Source: an uncultured Lautropia sp.
GTDB taxonomy: Bacteria > Pseudomonadota > Gammaproteobacteria > Burkholderiales > Burkholderiaceae_E
Direction of reading: 5' to 3'
Assembly (NCBI GenBank): GCA_938046755.1
Contig: CALIXC010000042.1
Coordinates: 1-9,950, forward strand
DNA: 9,950 bases
The position numbers and the translations under genes are program-made. This document shows, piece after piece, positions 1 through 7,851 of the stretch. The number at the start of each line of letters is the position of its first letter. Position 1 is the stretch's first letter. The notes below the pieces were generated by a model. That model made no database searches, was not told where the DNA came from, and saw only the letters and a list, made by a program, of their open reading frames with translations.

Positions 1-729
1 GGCCGGGTCGAACCCGCCGACCAGCTCGGTGAGCGCGGCCGCGTCGGCGACCGTGCGGGTGACGGGGCCGATCTGGTCCAGGGACGAGGCCATGGCGATC
101 AGCCCGTAGCGCGACACCGCCCCGTAGGTGGGCTTGGCGCCGACCGTGCCTGTCACAAAGCCCGGCTGGCGGATCGAGCCGCCCGTGTCGGAGCCGAGTG
201 CGAGGGGCACCATGTAGGCGGCGACCGCGGCCGCGGAGCCGCCGCCCGACCCACCGGGGATGCGCTCCAGGTCCCACGGGTTCCTCGTCGCGCCGAAAGC
301 GGAGTGCTCGGTGGACGAGCCCATGGCGAACTCGTCGCAGTTGAGCTTGCCGACACAGACGGCACCCGCTTCGCGCACCTTGCGCACGACTGTGGCATCA
401 AAGGGGCTCTGGTAGTCAGCCAGCATCTTCGAGCCAGCGGTGGATTTCCAGCCGCGGGTGACGAAGACGTCCTTGTGGGCCATGGGCACCCCCAGCAGCG
501 GGCTTTGGCGCCCACCGGACTGACGGGCAGCGGCCAGCCGGGCATCGGCCTCGTCGGCCTGGGCCAGCGTCAGCTCGGGCTGCACGTCCACGAAGGCATT
601 GATGTCGCTGGTGGCAGCGGCCGCCAGGCAGTGCTCGGCCAGTTCACGGGCCGAGACTTCACCGGCCTGCAGGGCGGCGCTGATGGCGCCGAGATCGCCG
701 GTTTCCAGCAGGGTCTTGGTTGTGCTCAT
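1..729 (-). CDS. gatA: Asp-tRNA(Asn)/Glu-tRNA(Gln) amidotransferase subunit A, 3' part off the window
   Basis: GatA is the amidase subunit of the GatCAB complex. It releases ammonia from glutamine for conversion of Glu-tRNA(Gln) or Asp-tRNA(Asn) to the amidated form in the cytoplasm. The first 243 residues are present; the gene runs off the left edge (full GatA is about 480-490 residues). The amidase triad is visible: Lys86 in AHKD, cis-Ser161 in PGGSGGGSA, and nucleophile Ser185 in DTGGSIRQP. The ATG start lies 2 bp after the gatC stop, with a GGTGGAG ribosome site inside the end of gatC, so the two are co-transcribed. Oddity: residues 1 to about 145 look proteobacterial, while residues 147-243 resemble actinobacterial GatA (GGSGGGS instead of GGSSGGS) and nearly all their codons end in G or C. 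The reading frame is intact, but the gene is probably a join of two organisms' gatA. Family call is sure; integrity is doubtful. Confidence 0.93.
   Translation of the reverse strand, partial: MSTTKTLLETGDLGAISAALQAGEVSARELAEHCLAAAATSDINAFVDVQPELTLAQADEADARLAAARQSGGRQSPLLGVPMAHKDVFVTRGWKSTAGSKMLADYQSPFDATVVRKVREAGAVCVGKLNCDEFAMGSSTEHSAFGATRNPWDLERIPGGSGGGSAAAVAAYMVPLALGSDTGGSIRQPGFVTGTVGAKPTYGAVSRYGLIAMASSLDQIGPVTRTVADAAALTELVGGFDPA
280..345. other. Suspected chimeric junction inside gatA
   Basis: Within gatA the character changes between about residue 130 and residue 150, around the highly conserved stretch DEFAMGSSTEHSAFG. On the gatC side about 24 of 146 codons end in A or T; on the window-edge side only 4 of 97 do, with heavy use of GTC, CTC, GCG and ACG. 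The protein also switches from a proteobacterial to an actinobacterial style. A conserved stretch is where an assembler or template switch would join two different gatA genes in frame. The exact breakpoint cannot be fixed by eye. Confidence 0.5.
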
Positions 730-731
730 GC

Positions 732-1019
732 TTACTCCACCACCCGCGGGACGAGGTACAGGCCATCGGCCACGGACGGCGCGGAACGCTGGTTCTCGGT
801 GCGATGGTCGCTTTCGGAGACGACATCGTCGCGCAGCCGCTGGCCGACATGGCCGGCGTGGGTCATGGGCTCGACGCCGGTGGTGTCGACAGCGCGCAGC
901 TTCTCGATAATGCCGAAGATGTCGTCGAGCTGGGCCAGCATGTGGGCGCGCTCCGCATCATCCAGCCGGATGCGGGCGAGTTCGCCGAGACGTGAAATGT
1001 CGTCGGACGTGAGTGACAT
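732..1019 (-). CDS. gatC: Asp-tRNA(Asn)/Glu-tRNA(Gln) amidotransferase subunit C
   Basis: GatC is the small subunit that wraps around GatA and holds the GatCAB complex together. The product is 95 residues, the usual family length. It starts with the typical MSLTSDDI..LGELARIRL opening helix, has a middle LDDIFGIIEKL helix, and carries the GVEPMTHA motif (about residues 48-55) that is a hallmark of GatC. The open frame extends upstream to 1133, but ATG at 1019 is preferred because an AGGGGA ribosome site (1026-1031) sits 6 nt upstream and the added 38 residues resemble nothing in GatC. It is the first gene of the leftward gat operon, divergent from mreB, with gatA following after 2 bp. The composition matches the mre block, so this gene very likely belongs to the same genome. 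Confidence 0.95.
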   Translation of the reverse strand: MSLTSDDISRLGELARIRLDDAERAHMLAQLDDIFGIIEKLRAVDTTGVEPMTHAGHVGQRLRDDVVSESDHRTENQRSAPSVADGLYLVPRVVE

Positions 1020-1254
1020 CGGGTATCCCCTGGCGGAACCGGGCAGACGGCATGGCGACCTGCTCCGGTACACGAAACTTGGAAAGGCCCGCGGCCCGCA
1101 GGGGCCCCAGGCGGTGGTATGTCTGCAACGCAAAGGAAACGTTTACCACGGACCAGCGACCGGCAGTCCCTGATCAGACCCGTAGGCGGACATGCGCAGA
1201 AGTATAACGGTATGATCCTTCGGCTATTTCGGAAACATAAAGCGACGTGTCGTC
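1020..1254. promoter_or_regulatory. Divergent gatC / mreB intergenic region
   Basis: These 235 bp separate the two divergent operons and must hold both promoters. A plausible promoter lies near the mreB end. I could not pick a convincing sigma-70 promoter for gatC. An AAACGTTT palindrome sits near the middle at 1137-1144, and a GC-rich stretch at about 1088-1110 contains GGGGCCCC and could fold. I see no additional gene here; short open frames across it are typical of high-GC DNA. Confidence 0.6.
1187..1216 (+). promoter_or_regulatory. Candidate sigma-70 promoter of the mre operon
   Basis: A -10-like TATGAT (1211-1216) is preceded after 18 bp by CGGACA (1187-1192), which matches the TTGACA consensus at four of six positions. 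A second AT-rich hexamer, TATAAC, lies at 1203-1208 but has no good partner at 17 bp. Initiation would fall near 1223, giving a leader of about 30 nt before mreB. This is the most AT-rich stretch in the intergenic region, which supports the call. It has not been tested against a promoter model. Confidence 0.45.
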
Positions 1255-2298
1255 ATGTTCGGTTTCATTAAGAAATACTTCTCGAACGACCTGGCCATCG
1301 ACCTGGGAACGGCCAACACCCTGATCTATGCCAAGGGCAAAGGCATCGTGCTAGACGAGCCTTCGGTGGTGGCGATCCGGACCGACACAGCCCCGGGCGG
1401 CAAGCGCACCATCACGGCGGTGGGCCGCGAAGCCAAGCTGATGCTGGGCAAGGTTCCCGGCAACATGCAGGCCATCCGCCCGATGAAGGACGGCGTGATT
1501 GCCGACTTCACGGTCACCGAGCAGATGCTCAAGCAGTTCGTGCGCATGGCGCATCCGGGCACGGTGTTCGCCCCCAACCCGCGCATCGTCATCTGCGTGC
1601 CCTGCGGCTCCACCCAGGTGGAGCGTCGCGCCATCCGCGAATCGGCGCTGGGCGCAGGCGCTTCCGAGGTATATCTGCTGGAAGAGCCCGTGGCGGCTGC
1701 CATCGGCGCAGGACTGCCGGTCTCCGAAGCCACCGGCTCGATGGTGATCGACATCGGCGGCGGCACCACCGAGATCGGTGTCATCTCGCTGGGCGGCATC
1801 GTGCATGCCAATTCGCTGCGCGTGGCCGGTGACCGCTTCGACGAGGCGATCATCACCTACGTGCGCCGCAATTACGGGATGCTGATCGGCGAAAGCACGG
1901 CCGAGCAGATCAAGAAGGAAGTGGCGTCGGCCTTCCCCGACGCGCACAGCAAGGAAATCGAGGTCAAGGGCCGCAACCTGTCCGAGGGCATTCCACGCGC
2001 CTTCCGCATCGGCACCAACGAGATCCGCGAGGCGCTCACCGCACCGCTGAACCATATCGTCTCGGCAGTGAAGATCGCACTGGAAGAGGTGCCCCCGGAA
2101 ATCGGCGCCGACATCTCGGAACGCGGCATCATGCTGACCGGGGGCGGCGCGATGATCCCAGGTCTGGACCGGTTGCTGGCCGAAGAGACCGGGCTGCCCA
2201 CCCTCATCTCCGATGAACCCCTCACCTGCGTCGTGCGCGGCTGCGGCCTGGCCCTGGAGCGCATGGACGAACTGGGTGGTATCTTCACCCACGAATGA
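1255..2298 (+). CDS. mreB: Rod shape-determining actin homologue MreB
   Basis: MreB is a bacterial actin that forms membrane-bound ATP-dependent filaments and guides the lateral-wall synthesis machinery. The product is 347 residues, the same length as E. coli MreB. It begins with the short amphipathic membrane helix MFGFIKKYFS, followed by phosphate-1 loop DLGTANT (16-22), catalytic-side LLEEPVAAAIGAG (141-153), phosphate-2 loop VIDIGGGTTE (164-173) and the adenosine motif IMLTGGGAMI (292-301). The ATG is chosen because of this conserved N-terminus. There is no strong ribosome site; only weak GGAAA/AAAG purine runs lie 13-25 nt upstream. It is the first gene of the mreBCD-mrdA-rodA operon, and its TGA overlaps the mreC ATG by 4 bp. 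Nothing appears broken or missing. Confidence 0.98.
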   Translation: MFGFIKKYFSNDLAIDLGTANTLIYAKGKGIVLDEPSVVAIRTDTAPGGKRTITAVGREAKLMLGKVPGNMQAIRPMKDGVIADFTVTEQMLKQFVRMAHPGTVFAPNPRIVICVPCGSTQVERRAIRESALGAGASEVYLLEEPVAAAIGAGLPVSEATGSMVIDIGGGTTEIGVISLGGIVHANSLRVAGDRFDEAIITYVRRNYGMLIGESTAEQIKKEVASAFPDAHSKEIEVKGRNLSEGIPRAFRIGTNEIREALTAPLNHIVSAVKIALEEVPPEIGADISERGIMLTGGGAMIPGLDRLLAEETGLPTLISDEPLTCVVRGCGLALERMDELGGIFTHE

Positions 2299-3302
2299 CT
2301 GCCCGCTACCACGCGCCGGATGCTCCGAAGCCCGGCATCGCCATTCTCCTCTCGCTGCTGGCCCTGGCACTGATGTTTGCCGACGCCCGGCTGGGGGTGC
2401 TTGCGCCGGTGCGTCAGGTCCTGGGCGGAGCGCTGTATCCGGTGCAGGTGGCGCTGGCTTGGCCCATGCAGCAGGTCGAGTCCTTCGAGGGCTACTTCGA
2501 CGACATGGAAGCGTTGCGCAACGACAACAAAATGTTGCGCACCATCCTCATCCAGCAGGCGGGCGTACTGGCCGCCACCGAGCGGCTGCGCCAGGAAAAT
2601 CAATCGCTGCGTGACCTGGCCGGGCTGCGGCTGCAGATCCCGCAAGCAGCCATCGTGGCCGAGACCGTAATGCAGCCGCGCAACGCGGGCACGCGCCGTC
2701 GTCTGTTGGACCGGGGCAGCTATCACGGCGTAGCCGCTGGACAGCCGGTCATCGACGCTAGGGGCGTCATCGGTCAGATCACGCGCGTCTATCCGTTCAG
2801 CAGCGAGATGACGCTGATCACCGACCCCGTGATGAGCGTGCCGGTGAGCGTGCGGCGCAACGGTCTGCACGCGCTGGCCTTCGGTACCCCCAGCCCAGCG
2901 CTGATGGAGCTGCGCTTCCAGAGCAAGGAAGCCGACATCCAGATTGGCGACGTGCTGCAAACCTCCGGGCTGGATTTCCTGTATCCGCCCGGTGTTCCGG
3001 TGGGTGTGGTGGAGGATGTGACGCTGCCTGCCGGCGAGCCCTTCGCGCAGGTGACAGTGCGCCCGCTGGCCAGCCTGACCGACCCGCGCATGGTGCTGGT
3101 GCTGCAGCCTGACACCTCGGCCATTCCCGCTCAGGATGAAGCCACGCCGCCCGCACGGCCGACGCCCAAAGCGCCGACGCCAGACATGCCCTCCTCGGGT
3201 ACGTCCGCCGGCATGCCGCACGCACCGAACAATGCAACGGACGCTGCCGAGCCGAACGATGCCGACCCCACTGCGTCCACGCCAGGCGCTGCACTGCCAT
3301 GA
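2295..3302 (+). CDS. mreC: Rod shape-determining protein MreC
   Basis: MreC is the periplasmic scaffold that binds PBP2 and activates the PBP2-RodA synthase. The 335-residue product has a short cytoplasmic start and one membrane helix (about 14-30). A coiled-coil region follows (about 60-110, including ERLRQENQSLRDLAGL). The paired beta-barrel region (about 115-272) contains the typical GVIGQITRV (157-165) and SGLDFLYPPGVPVG (224-237) motifs. After LVLQPD (268-273) comes a Pro/Ala/Thr-rich tail of about 60 residues that looks disordered. The start overlaps the mreB stop as ATGA, and the end overlaps mreD the same way, indicating translational coupling. Upstream GGTGGT is only a weak ribosome site. 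The tail varies among betaproteobacteria and may be a linker or contact segment; that function is inference. Confidence 0.97.
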   Translation: MTARYHAPDAPKPGIAILLSLLALALMFADARLGVLAPVRQVLGGALYPVQVALAWPMQQVESFEGYFDDMEALRNDNKMLRTILIQQAGVLAATERLRQENQSLRDLAGLRLQIPQAAIVAETVMQPRNAGTRRRLLDRGSYHGVAAGQPVIDARGVIGQITRVYPFSSEMTLITDPVMSVPVSVRRNGLHALAFGTPSPALMELRFQSKEADIQIGDVLQTSGLDFLYPPGVPVGVVEDVTLPAGEPFAQVTVRPLASLTDPRMVLVLQPDTSAIPAQDEATPPARPTPKAPTPDMPSSGTSAGMPHAPNNATDAAEPNDADPTASTPGAALP

Positions 3303-4102
3303 ACGCCCCTCCATCGTCCCACGGTGTGGCCGACTGGCCCCGAATGACCGGTTCACTGCTGCTAGCCATGCTGGTGGCGCTGGCCCCCTGGGGGCAGAGC
3401 CCGGTCATCCCGGATGTGCTGGCGTTGGTACTGGCCTGGTGGGCGCTGCATCGCCCGCAGCGCGGCCTGCTGGCCGTCGGTTTCGTGCTGGGCGTGCTGA
3501 TGGACGCGCACACCGCAAGCACGCTGGGTGAACACGCGCTGCTCTACACCGTGATTGTCGGGATGACGCTGCAGTTCCAGCGGCGCATTGCCTGGTTCCG
3601 GCTGGGCGGGCAGATGCTGCACATGCTGGGCGTCTTCCTGATGGCTCAGGCCGCACTGACCGGCGCCCGCTTCCTGCTGGGGCTGCCCTTCCAGGGGCCG
3701 GAGCAGTTCCTGCCCTGGCTGGGTACCGCGCTGCTGTGGCCGCTGGCCGACCTGCTGCTGCCGGCACGCCGCGCCCCCCGCCACACATCGACGGGTGCAG
3801 CCACGCACGGCCCGCGCACGGCCCCCTTCGTCGATCCGGAACGGGTGGCGGGCGAAGAGAGCGACAGGGACGCTGCAGCCCCTGCCGGCGTGCCGATCTA
3901 CGCGCACGCCAACGAGCCGGTTGCTGCCCCCGACAGTCACACCGCCCCAGCCACGCCCGCGCCGCAGGTCCAGAACGCCTCTCCGACCTGGATCGATCCG
4001 GAAGAGCTGGTCATGCAGGGCGCTGGCTCGCCCCAGCCCCACCACACGGCGCGCCGGCGACCGGCCTACTGGCATTACGTGCCAGACGACCACGGCCACT
4101 GA
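3299..4102 (+). CDS. mreD: Rod shape-determining protein MreD with long C-terminal extension
   Basis: MreD is a small polytopic inner-membrane protein of the elongasome that works with MreC. Residues 1 to about 156 form the family core. Hydrophobic segments lie near 17-30, 37-50, 56-69, 80-91, 106-121 and 138-153, with typical features such as FVLGVLMDA (62-70) and the GEHALLY segment. The core matches the usual 160-170 residue family length. The protein then continues for about 110 hydrophilic residues rich in Ala, Pro, His and Thr, ending in RRRPAYWHYVPDDHGH, so its length of 267 is unusual. The tail contains two similar short motifs, FVDPERV (177-183) and WIDPEEL (231-237). The start overlaps the mreC stop as ATGA. 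The stop precedes mrdA by about 18 bp. The family call is firm; the role of the tail is unknown. Confidence 0.94.
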   Translation: MNAPPSSHGVADWPRMTGSLLLAMLVALAPWGQSPVIPDVLALVLAWWALHRPQRGLLAVGFVLGVLMDAHTASTLGEHALLYTVIVGMTLQFQRRIAWFRLGGQMLHMLGVFLMAQAALTGARFLLGLPFQGPEQFLPWLGTALLWPLADLLLPARRAPRHTSTGAATHGPRTAPFVDPERVAGEESDRDAAAPAGVPIYAHANEPVAAPDSHTAPATPAPQVQNASPTWIDPEELVMQGAGSPQPHHTARRRPAYWHYVPDDHGH

Positions 4103-4120
4103 GCGCAGAGCATCGTGGCC

Positions 4121-5983
4121 ATGCGTCGTCCGCCCCAGCCCCCCAGTCCGGCCCGCTTCAATCGCCGGCTGATGATCGCCATGGCAGGCAGCCTGGCAGG
4201 CTTCGGACTGCTGGCCGCCCAGGCCTGGAATCTGCAGGTGGCCAGCTACGACAAGTACCACGCACTGGCCGAGGACAACCGCATCACCATGCTGCCGCTG
4301 GCTCCGCAGCGCGGACGCATCCTGGATCGCAACGGCATCGTGCTGGCCGAGGACGTGTACACGCCGGCCCTGGAAATCGCCACCAGCCAGGCGCGCAACG
4401 TTGACCGGCTGGTGCAGCAGCTCTCGAAGATCGTCCCGATCAGTCCGCTGGAGGTGCGCCGTTTCAAGCGACTGGCCGCCGGCAACAAGAACACCGACGG
4501 CACCATCCCGCTCAAGACCCGACTGACCGACGAGGAAGCCGCCCGCCTGGCAGCGGTGCGCTTCCGCTTCGATGGCCTGGAGATCAAGGCACGGCCGCAC
4601 CGTCATTACCCGCTGGGCACCACGGCGGCACACGTCATCGGCCACATCGGTCGCATCTCCAACGCCGACAACGACATGCTGGCGCGGACCGAGCGAACAT
4701 CCGACTACGCCGGCAGCACCCACATCGGCAAGCTGGGGCTGGAGCAGAGCTACGAGACCCCGCTGCACGGCAAGGTGGGCCTGGAGGAAGTGGAGATCAC
4801 CGCCAGCGGCCGGCCGGTGCGCTCGTTGTCACGGCAGCCGGCCACGCCCGGCCAGGACATCCGGCTGGCGCTGGACATTCCGCTACAGCAGCTGGCCGAA
4901 GAACTGCTGGCTGGTTATCGGGGCGCACTGGTAGCTATCGAGCCGCGTACCGGTGAAATTCTGGCCTTCGTGTCGATGCCCAGCTTCGACCCCAATCTGT
5001 TCGTCGACGGCATCGACCACCGCAACTGGCAGGCCCTGAACGGCGATCCCGATCGGCCTCTGCTCAACCGGCCGCTGCGCGGCACCTATCCTCCCGGCTC
5101 CACCTACAAGCCCTTCATGGCGCTGGCCGTGCTGGAAAACAAGGTCCGCAAGCCCGAAGAGACGATCCAGGACCCGGGCTACTGGATGCTGGGCAAGCAC
5201 CGCTTCCGTGACTCCAAGCCGCAAGGACATGGCCGCGTGGACCTGTACAAGTCCATCGTGGTCTCGTCCGACACCTATTACTACGGCGCAGCCTACGATC
5301 TGGGCGTGGACCGCATTTACGACTTCATGCTGCCCTGGGGCTTTGGCCGCCTCACCGGCATCGACCTGCCCGACGAACAGCCCGGCCTGCTACCGTCCTC
5401 TGCGTGGAAGCAGCAGCGATTCAAGCAGCCGTGGTTCCCGGGCGAGACGCCTTCGGTCGGCATCGGCCAGGGCTACAACGCCTTCACCGTCCTGCAGCTG
5501 GCACACGCCACCGCCACGCTGGCCAACGATGCCGTGGCGCACCGCCCGCATCTGGTCACCCACGTCGGCTCCGTCATGCCCGACAGCGGTGAAGCCCCCG
5601 ACGGCAAGCCGATCCGCGTCTCATCCCAGAACCTGAAGCTGGTGCAGCGCGCGATGACCGACGTCACCCGCAAGGGCACGGCACGCACCGCCTTCCAGGG
5701 CGCCGAATATGAATCGGCCGGCAAGACCGGCACGGCCCAGGTCATCGGCATCCGACAGAACGAGAAATACGACGAGGCGAAAGTGGCGCACCATTTCCGC
5801 GACCACTCGCTCTACATCGGCTACGCCCCGGCGCAGAACCCGCGCATCGCGCTGGCGCTGGTGGTGGAGAACGGCGGCTTCGGGGCCCGCACGGCAGCCC
5901 CCATGGCCCGCAGGATCTTCGACTTCTACCTGCTGGGCAAGCGCACGCCGACACCGCCTGCCCCCGTGGAGGCCAACCCATGA
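4121..5983 (+). CDS. mrdA: Penicillin-binding protein 2 (elongation-specific transpeptidase)
   Basis: PBP2 crosslinks peptidoglycan during cell elongation, paired with the RodA glycosyltransferase and activated by MreC. The product has 620 residues from ATG, which fits the family. A single membrane helix (about 17-37) is followed by the pedestal domain with RGRILDRNG (64-72) and HYPLGTTAAHVIG. The transpeptidase domain carries all three active-site motifs: nucleophile Ser327 in PGSTYKPF, SSD (382-384), and KTG with Lys535 in SAGKTGTAQ. The C-terminus is short and Pro-rich. A GTG at 4115 would add two residues; GCAGAG at 4105-4110 is the only ribosome-site-like sequence and does not decide between them, so ATG is preferred. 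The TGA overlaps the rodA ATG by 4 bp. This class is the target of mecillinam in enterobacteria (established knowledge). Confidence 0.97.
   Translation: MRRPPQPPSPARFNRRLMIAMAGSLAGFGLLAAQAWNLQVASYDKYHALAEDNRITMLPLAPQRGRILDRNGIVLAEDVYTPALEIATSQARNVDRLVQQLSKIVPISPLEVRRFKRLAAGNKNTDGTIPLKTRLTDEEAARLAAVRFRFDGLEIKARPHRHYPLGTTAAHVIGHIGRISNADNDMLARTERTSDYAGSTHIGKLGLEQSYETPLHGKVGLEEVEITASGRPVRSLSRQPATPGQDIRLALDIPLQQLAEELLAGYRGALVAIEPRTGEILAFVSMPSFDPNLFVDGIDHRNWQALNGDPDRPLLNRPLRGTYPPGSTYKPFMALAVLENKVRKPEETIQDPGYWMLGKHRFRDSKPQGHGRVDLYKSIVVSSDTYYYGAAYDLGVDRIYDFMLPWGFGRLTGIDLPDEQPGLLPSSAWKQQRFKQPWFPGETPSVGIGQGYNAFTVLQLAHATATLANDAVAHRPHLVTHVGSVMPDSGEAPDGKPIRVSSQNLKLVQRAMTDVTRKGTARTAFQGAEYESAGKTGTAQVIGIRQNEKYDEAKVAHHFRDHSLYIGYAPAQNPRIALALVVENGGFGARTAAPMARRIFDFYLLGKRTPTPPAPVEANP
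5968..5972 (+). promoter_or_regulatory. Ribosome binding site of rodA
   Basis: GGAGG inside the last codons of mrdA lies 7 nt before the rodA ATG. It fixes the rodA start at 5980 and suggests that rodA can recruit ribosomes on its own as well as by coupling through the ATGA overlap. Confidence 0.75.
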
Positions 5984-7116
5984 ACGCTGCCGCCCTGTGG
6001 CGCTTCCTGCGTCATCGCGTCTTCATCTTCGACCCCTGGCTGTCAACAGTGCTGCTGGCCATCTCGCTCATCAGCCTCGTCACCATGTATTCGGCGGCCG
6101 GCGAAGGCAGCGAACGTCTGGTGGTGCATGCCCGCAATCTGGGCATGGCGGTGCTGATCACCTGGCTGGTAGCCAGTCTGAACCCACGTCACCTGCGGGC
6201 CGTGGCCATTCCCATCTATCTGGTGGGTCTGGCGCTGTTGTTCGGTGTCGAACTGATGGGCATCACGGCCAAGGGCGCCAAGCGCTGGCTGGACCTGGGC
6301 TTCACCCGCATCCAGCCGGCAGAACTGATGAAGATCGCCATTCCGCTGATGCTGGCCTGGTTCTTCCACATCAGCAAGAACCGGCTGCGCAGCCGCTACG
6401 TGCACCTGATGGCCATCATGCTGCTGGTGCTGCCGGTGGCGCTGGTCGGTCGCCAGCCCGACCTGGGCACCGCCATCCTCATCGGGTCGGCCGGGGCCTT
6501 CGTCATCTATTTTGCGGGCCTGAGCTGGCGGGTCATTCTGGGCAGCCTGGTGGTGGGCCTGGCCGCCATGCCGCTGCTGTGGCTCAACATGAAGCCCTAC
6601 CAGAAAGAGCGCGTGCTCACGATGATCGATCCCACCAACGATCCGCTGGGCAAGGGCTTTCACATCATCCAGTCCACCATTGCCGTGGGCTCGGGCGGCC
6701 TGCAGGGCAAGGGCTGGCTGCGGGGCACCCAGGCCCACCTGGACTTCGTGCCCGAACGCACCACCGACTTCATCTTCTCGGTCTACGCCGAGGAATTCGG
6801 CCTGGTGGGCACCGGCATCCTGCTGGCGCTCTACACCGCCTTCATCGCCCGCGGCCTGATGATCGCCAGCCAGGCGCAGAGCCTGTTCTCACGCCTGCTG
6901 GCTGCTTCCATGACGATGATCGTCTTCACCTACGCCTTCGTGAACATCGGCATGGTGATCGGCATCCTGCCCGTGGTGGGCGTGCCGCTGCCCTTCATGT
7001 CCTACGGTGGCACCGCCCTGGTGACGCTGGGCGTGGGCTGCGGCATGCTGATGTGCATCGCCCACGAGAACGCCATGCAGCGGCATCGGGCGGGGCGGCA
7101 GTTCATCTTTGGGTAA
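5980..7116 (+). CDS. rodA: Peptidoglycan glycosyltransferase RodA (SEDS family)
   Basis: RodA polymerises lipid II into glycan strands in the inner membrane as the partner of PBP2. The product is 378 residues, of normal family length, with about ten hydrophobic segments. SEDS landmarks are present: GAKRWLDLG (99-107), QPAELMKIA (112-120), RQPDLGTAIL (158-167), the ERVLTMIDP loop (210-218), GKGFHIIQS (224-232) and PERTTDFIFSV (258-268). Asp263 in the last motif corresponds to the catalytic aspartate. The ending VGVPLPFMSYGGTALV (333-348) is also characteristic. The start overlaps the mrdA stop as ATGA and has a good GGAGG site. It is the last gene of the rod operon; its TAA abuts directly, without a gap, the stop codon of the convergent minus-strand frame. 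I see no intrinsic terminator between them. Confidence 0.97.
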   Translation: MNAAALWRFLRHRVFIFDPWLSTVLLAISLISLVTMYSAAGEGSERLVVHARNLGMAVLITWLVASLNPRHLRAVAIPIYLVGLALLFGVELMGITAKGAKRWLDLGFTRIQPAELMKIAIPLMLAWFFHISKNRLRSRYVHLMAIMLLVLPVALVGRQPDLGTAILIGSAGAFVIYFAGLSWRVILGSLVVGLAAMPLLWLNMKPYQKERVLTMIDPTNDPLGKGFHIIQSTIAVGSGGLQGKGWLRGTQAHLDFVPERTTDFIFSVYAEEFGLVGTGILLALYTAFIARGLMIASQAQSLFSRLLAASMTMIVFTYAFVNIGMVIGILPVVGVPLPFMSYGGTALVTLGVGCGMLMCIAHENAMQRHRAGRQFIFG

Positions 7117-7851
7117 TCACTCGATACCCGGCTTCACCGCCAGCAGGATCTTGCCCACGTGCTCGGAGCTTTCCATGCGGCGATGGGCCTCGGCTGCCTT
7201 TTCCAGGGGGAAGGCCCGGTCGATGACGGGCTTCACCTTGCCGGCCTCCAGCAGTGGCCAGAGATTGTCCTGCAGGGCACGTGACAGCCGCTCCTTCTCT
7301 TCCGGCGAGCGGGCGCGCAGCGTGGAGCCGGTGAAGGTCAGACGCTTGAGCATCAGGCGCATCCAGTCCACCTCTACCTTCGAGGCCTGCAGGAAGGCGA
7401 TCTGCACCAGCCGGCCTTCCACGGCCAGGCTCTTCAGGTTGCGTTCGATGTACGGGCCACCCACCATGTCCAGGATCACGTCCACCCCCTGGCCTTCGGT
7501 CAGGCGCGAGACCTCCACCATGAAGTCGCACCGCCGGTAGTCGATGGCGGCATCGGCCCCCAGCTTGAGCGCGGCCTCAGCCTTCTCGGGCGTGCCCACC
7601 GTGCAGAACACACGCGCCCCCAGCGCCTTGGCCACCTGGATGGCCATCACGCCGATGCCCGACGTGCCGCCATGCACCAGCAGCGTCTCGCCCTCCGCCA
7701 GACGGCCACGCTCGACCACGTTGGCCCAGACCGTGAAGGCGGTCTCGGGCAGCGAGGCGGCCTGCGCCATGGAGAAACCGGCCGGCACCGGCAGCACCTG
7801 CCCGGCCGGCGCCGTCACGTATTCGGCGTAGCCGCCGCCATCGACCAGCGC
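7117..7851 (-). other. NAD(P)H:quinone oxidoreductase part (5'-truncated)
   Basis: This is the 3' part of a gene for a zinc-independent medium-chain dehydrogenase/reductase of the quinone oxidoreductase (PIG3-like) type, which reduces quinones or related carbonyls with NADPH. Landmarks in fusion numbering are GGGYAEYVTAPAGQVLPVP (316-334), the ETAFTVW segment (347-353), the nucleotide-binding motif VHGGTSGIGVMAIQVAK (370-386) and LGADAAIDY (408-416). The C-terminal HVGKILL (542-548) is typical of the family. The missing N-terminal 80-90 residues would form much of the catalytic GroES-like domain. Its codon use (CTG, ATC, TTC, GCC) matches the neighbouring mre genes. In the source genome it is probably an intact gene of about 325-330 codons convergent with rodA; that is inference. 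Confidence 0.8.

Noticed and set aside
1020..1133. 38-residue N-terminal extension of gatC
   Set aside because: The extension does not resemble GatC, and a good AGGGGA site precedes the ATG at 1019.
1872..3356. 494-codon minus-strand open frame opposite mreB/mreC
   Set aside because: It is antisense to two well-recognised genes, has low-complexity Arg/His/Gly-rich composition and no recognisable motif; a shadow of high-GC coding sequence.
3362..4768. 468-codon minus-strand open frame opposite mreD/mrdA
   Set aside because: Same reason: antisense to mreD and PBP2, Gln/His/Arg/Gly-rich, no family resemblance and no ribosome site noted.
5709..7226. 505-codon plus-strand open frame overlapping mrdA and rodA
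   Set aside because: It lies in another frame over PBP2 and RodA, whose conserved motifs are intact; its translation is Arg/His/Pro/Gly-rich noise.
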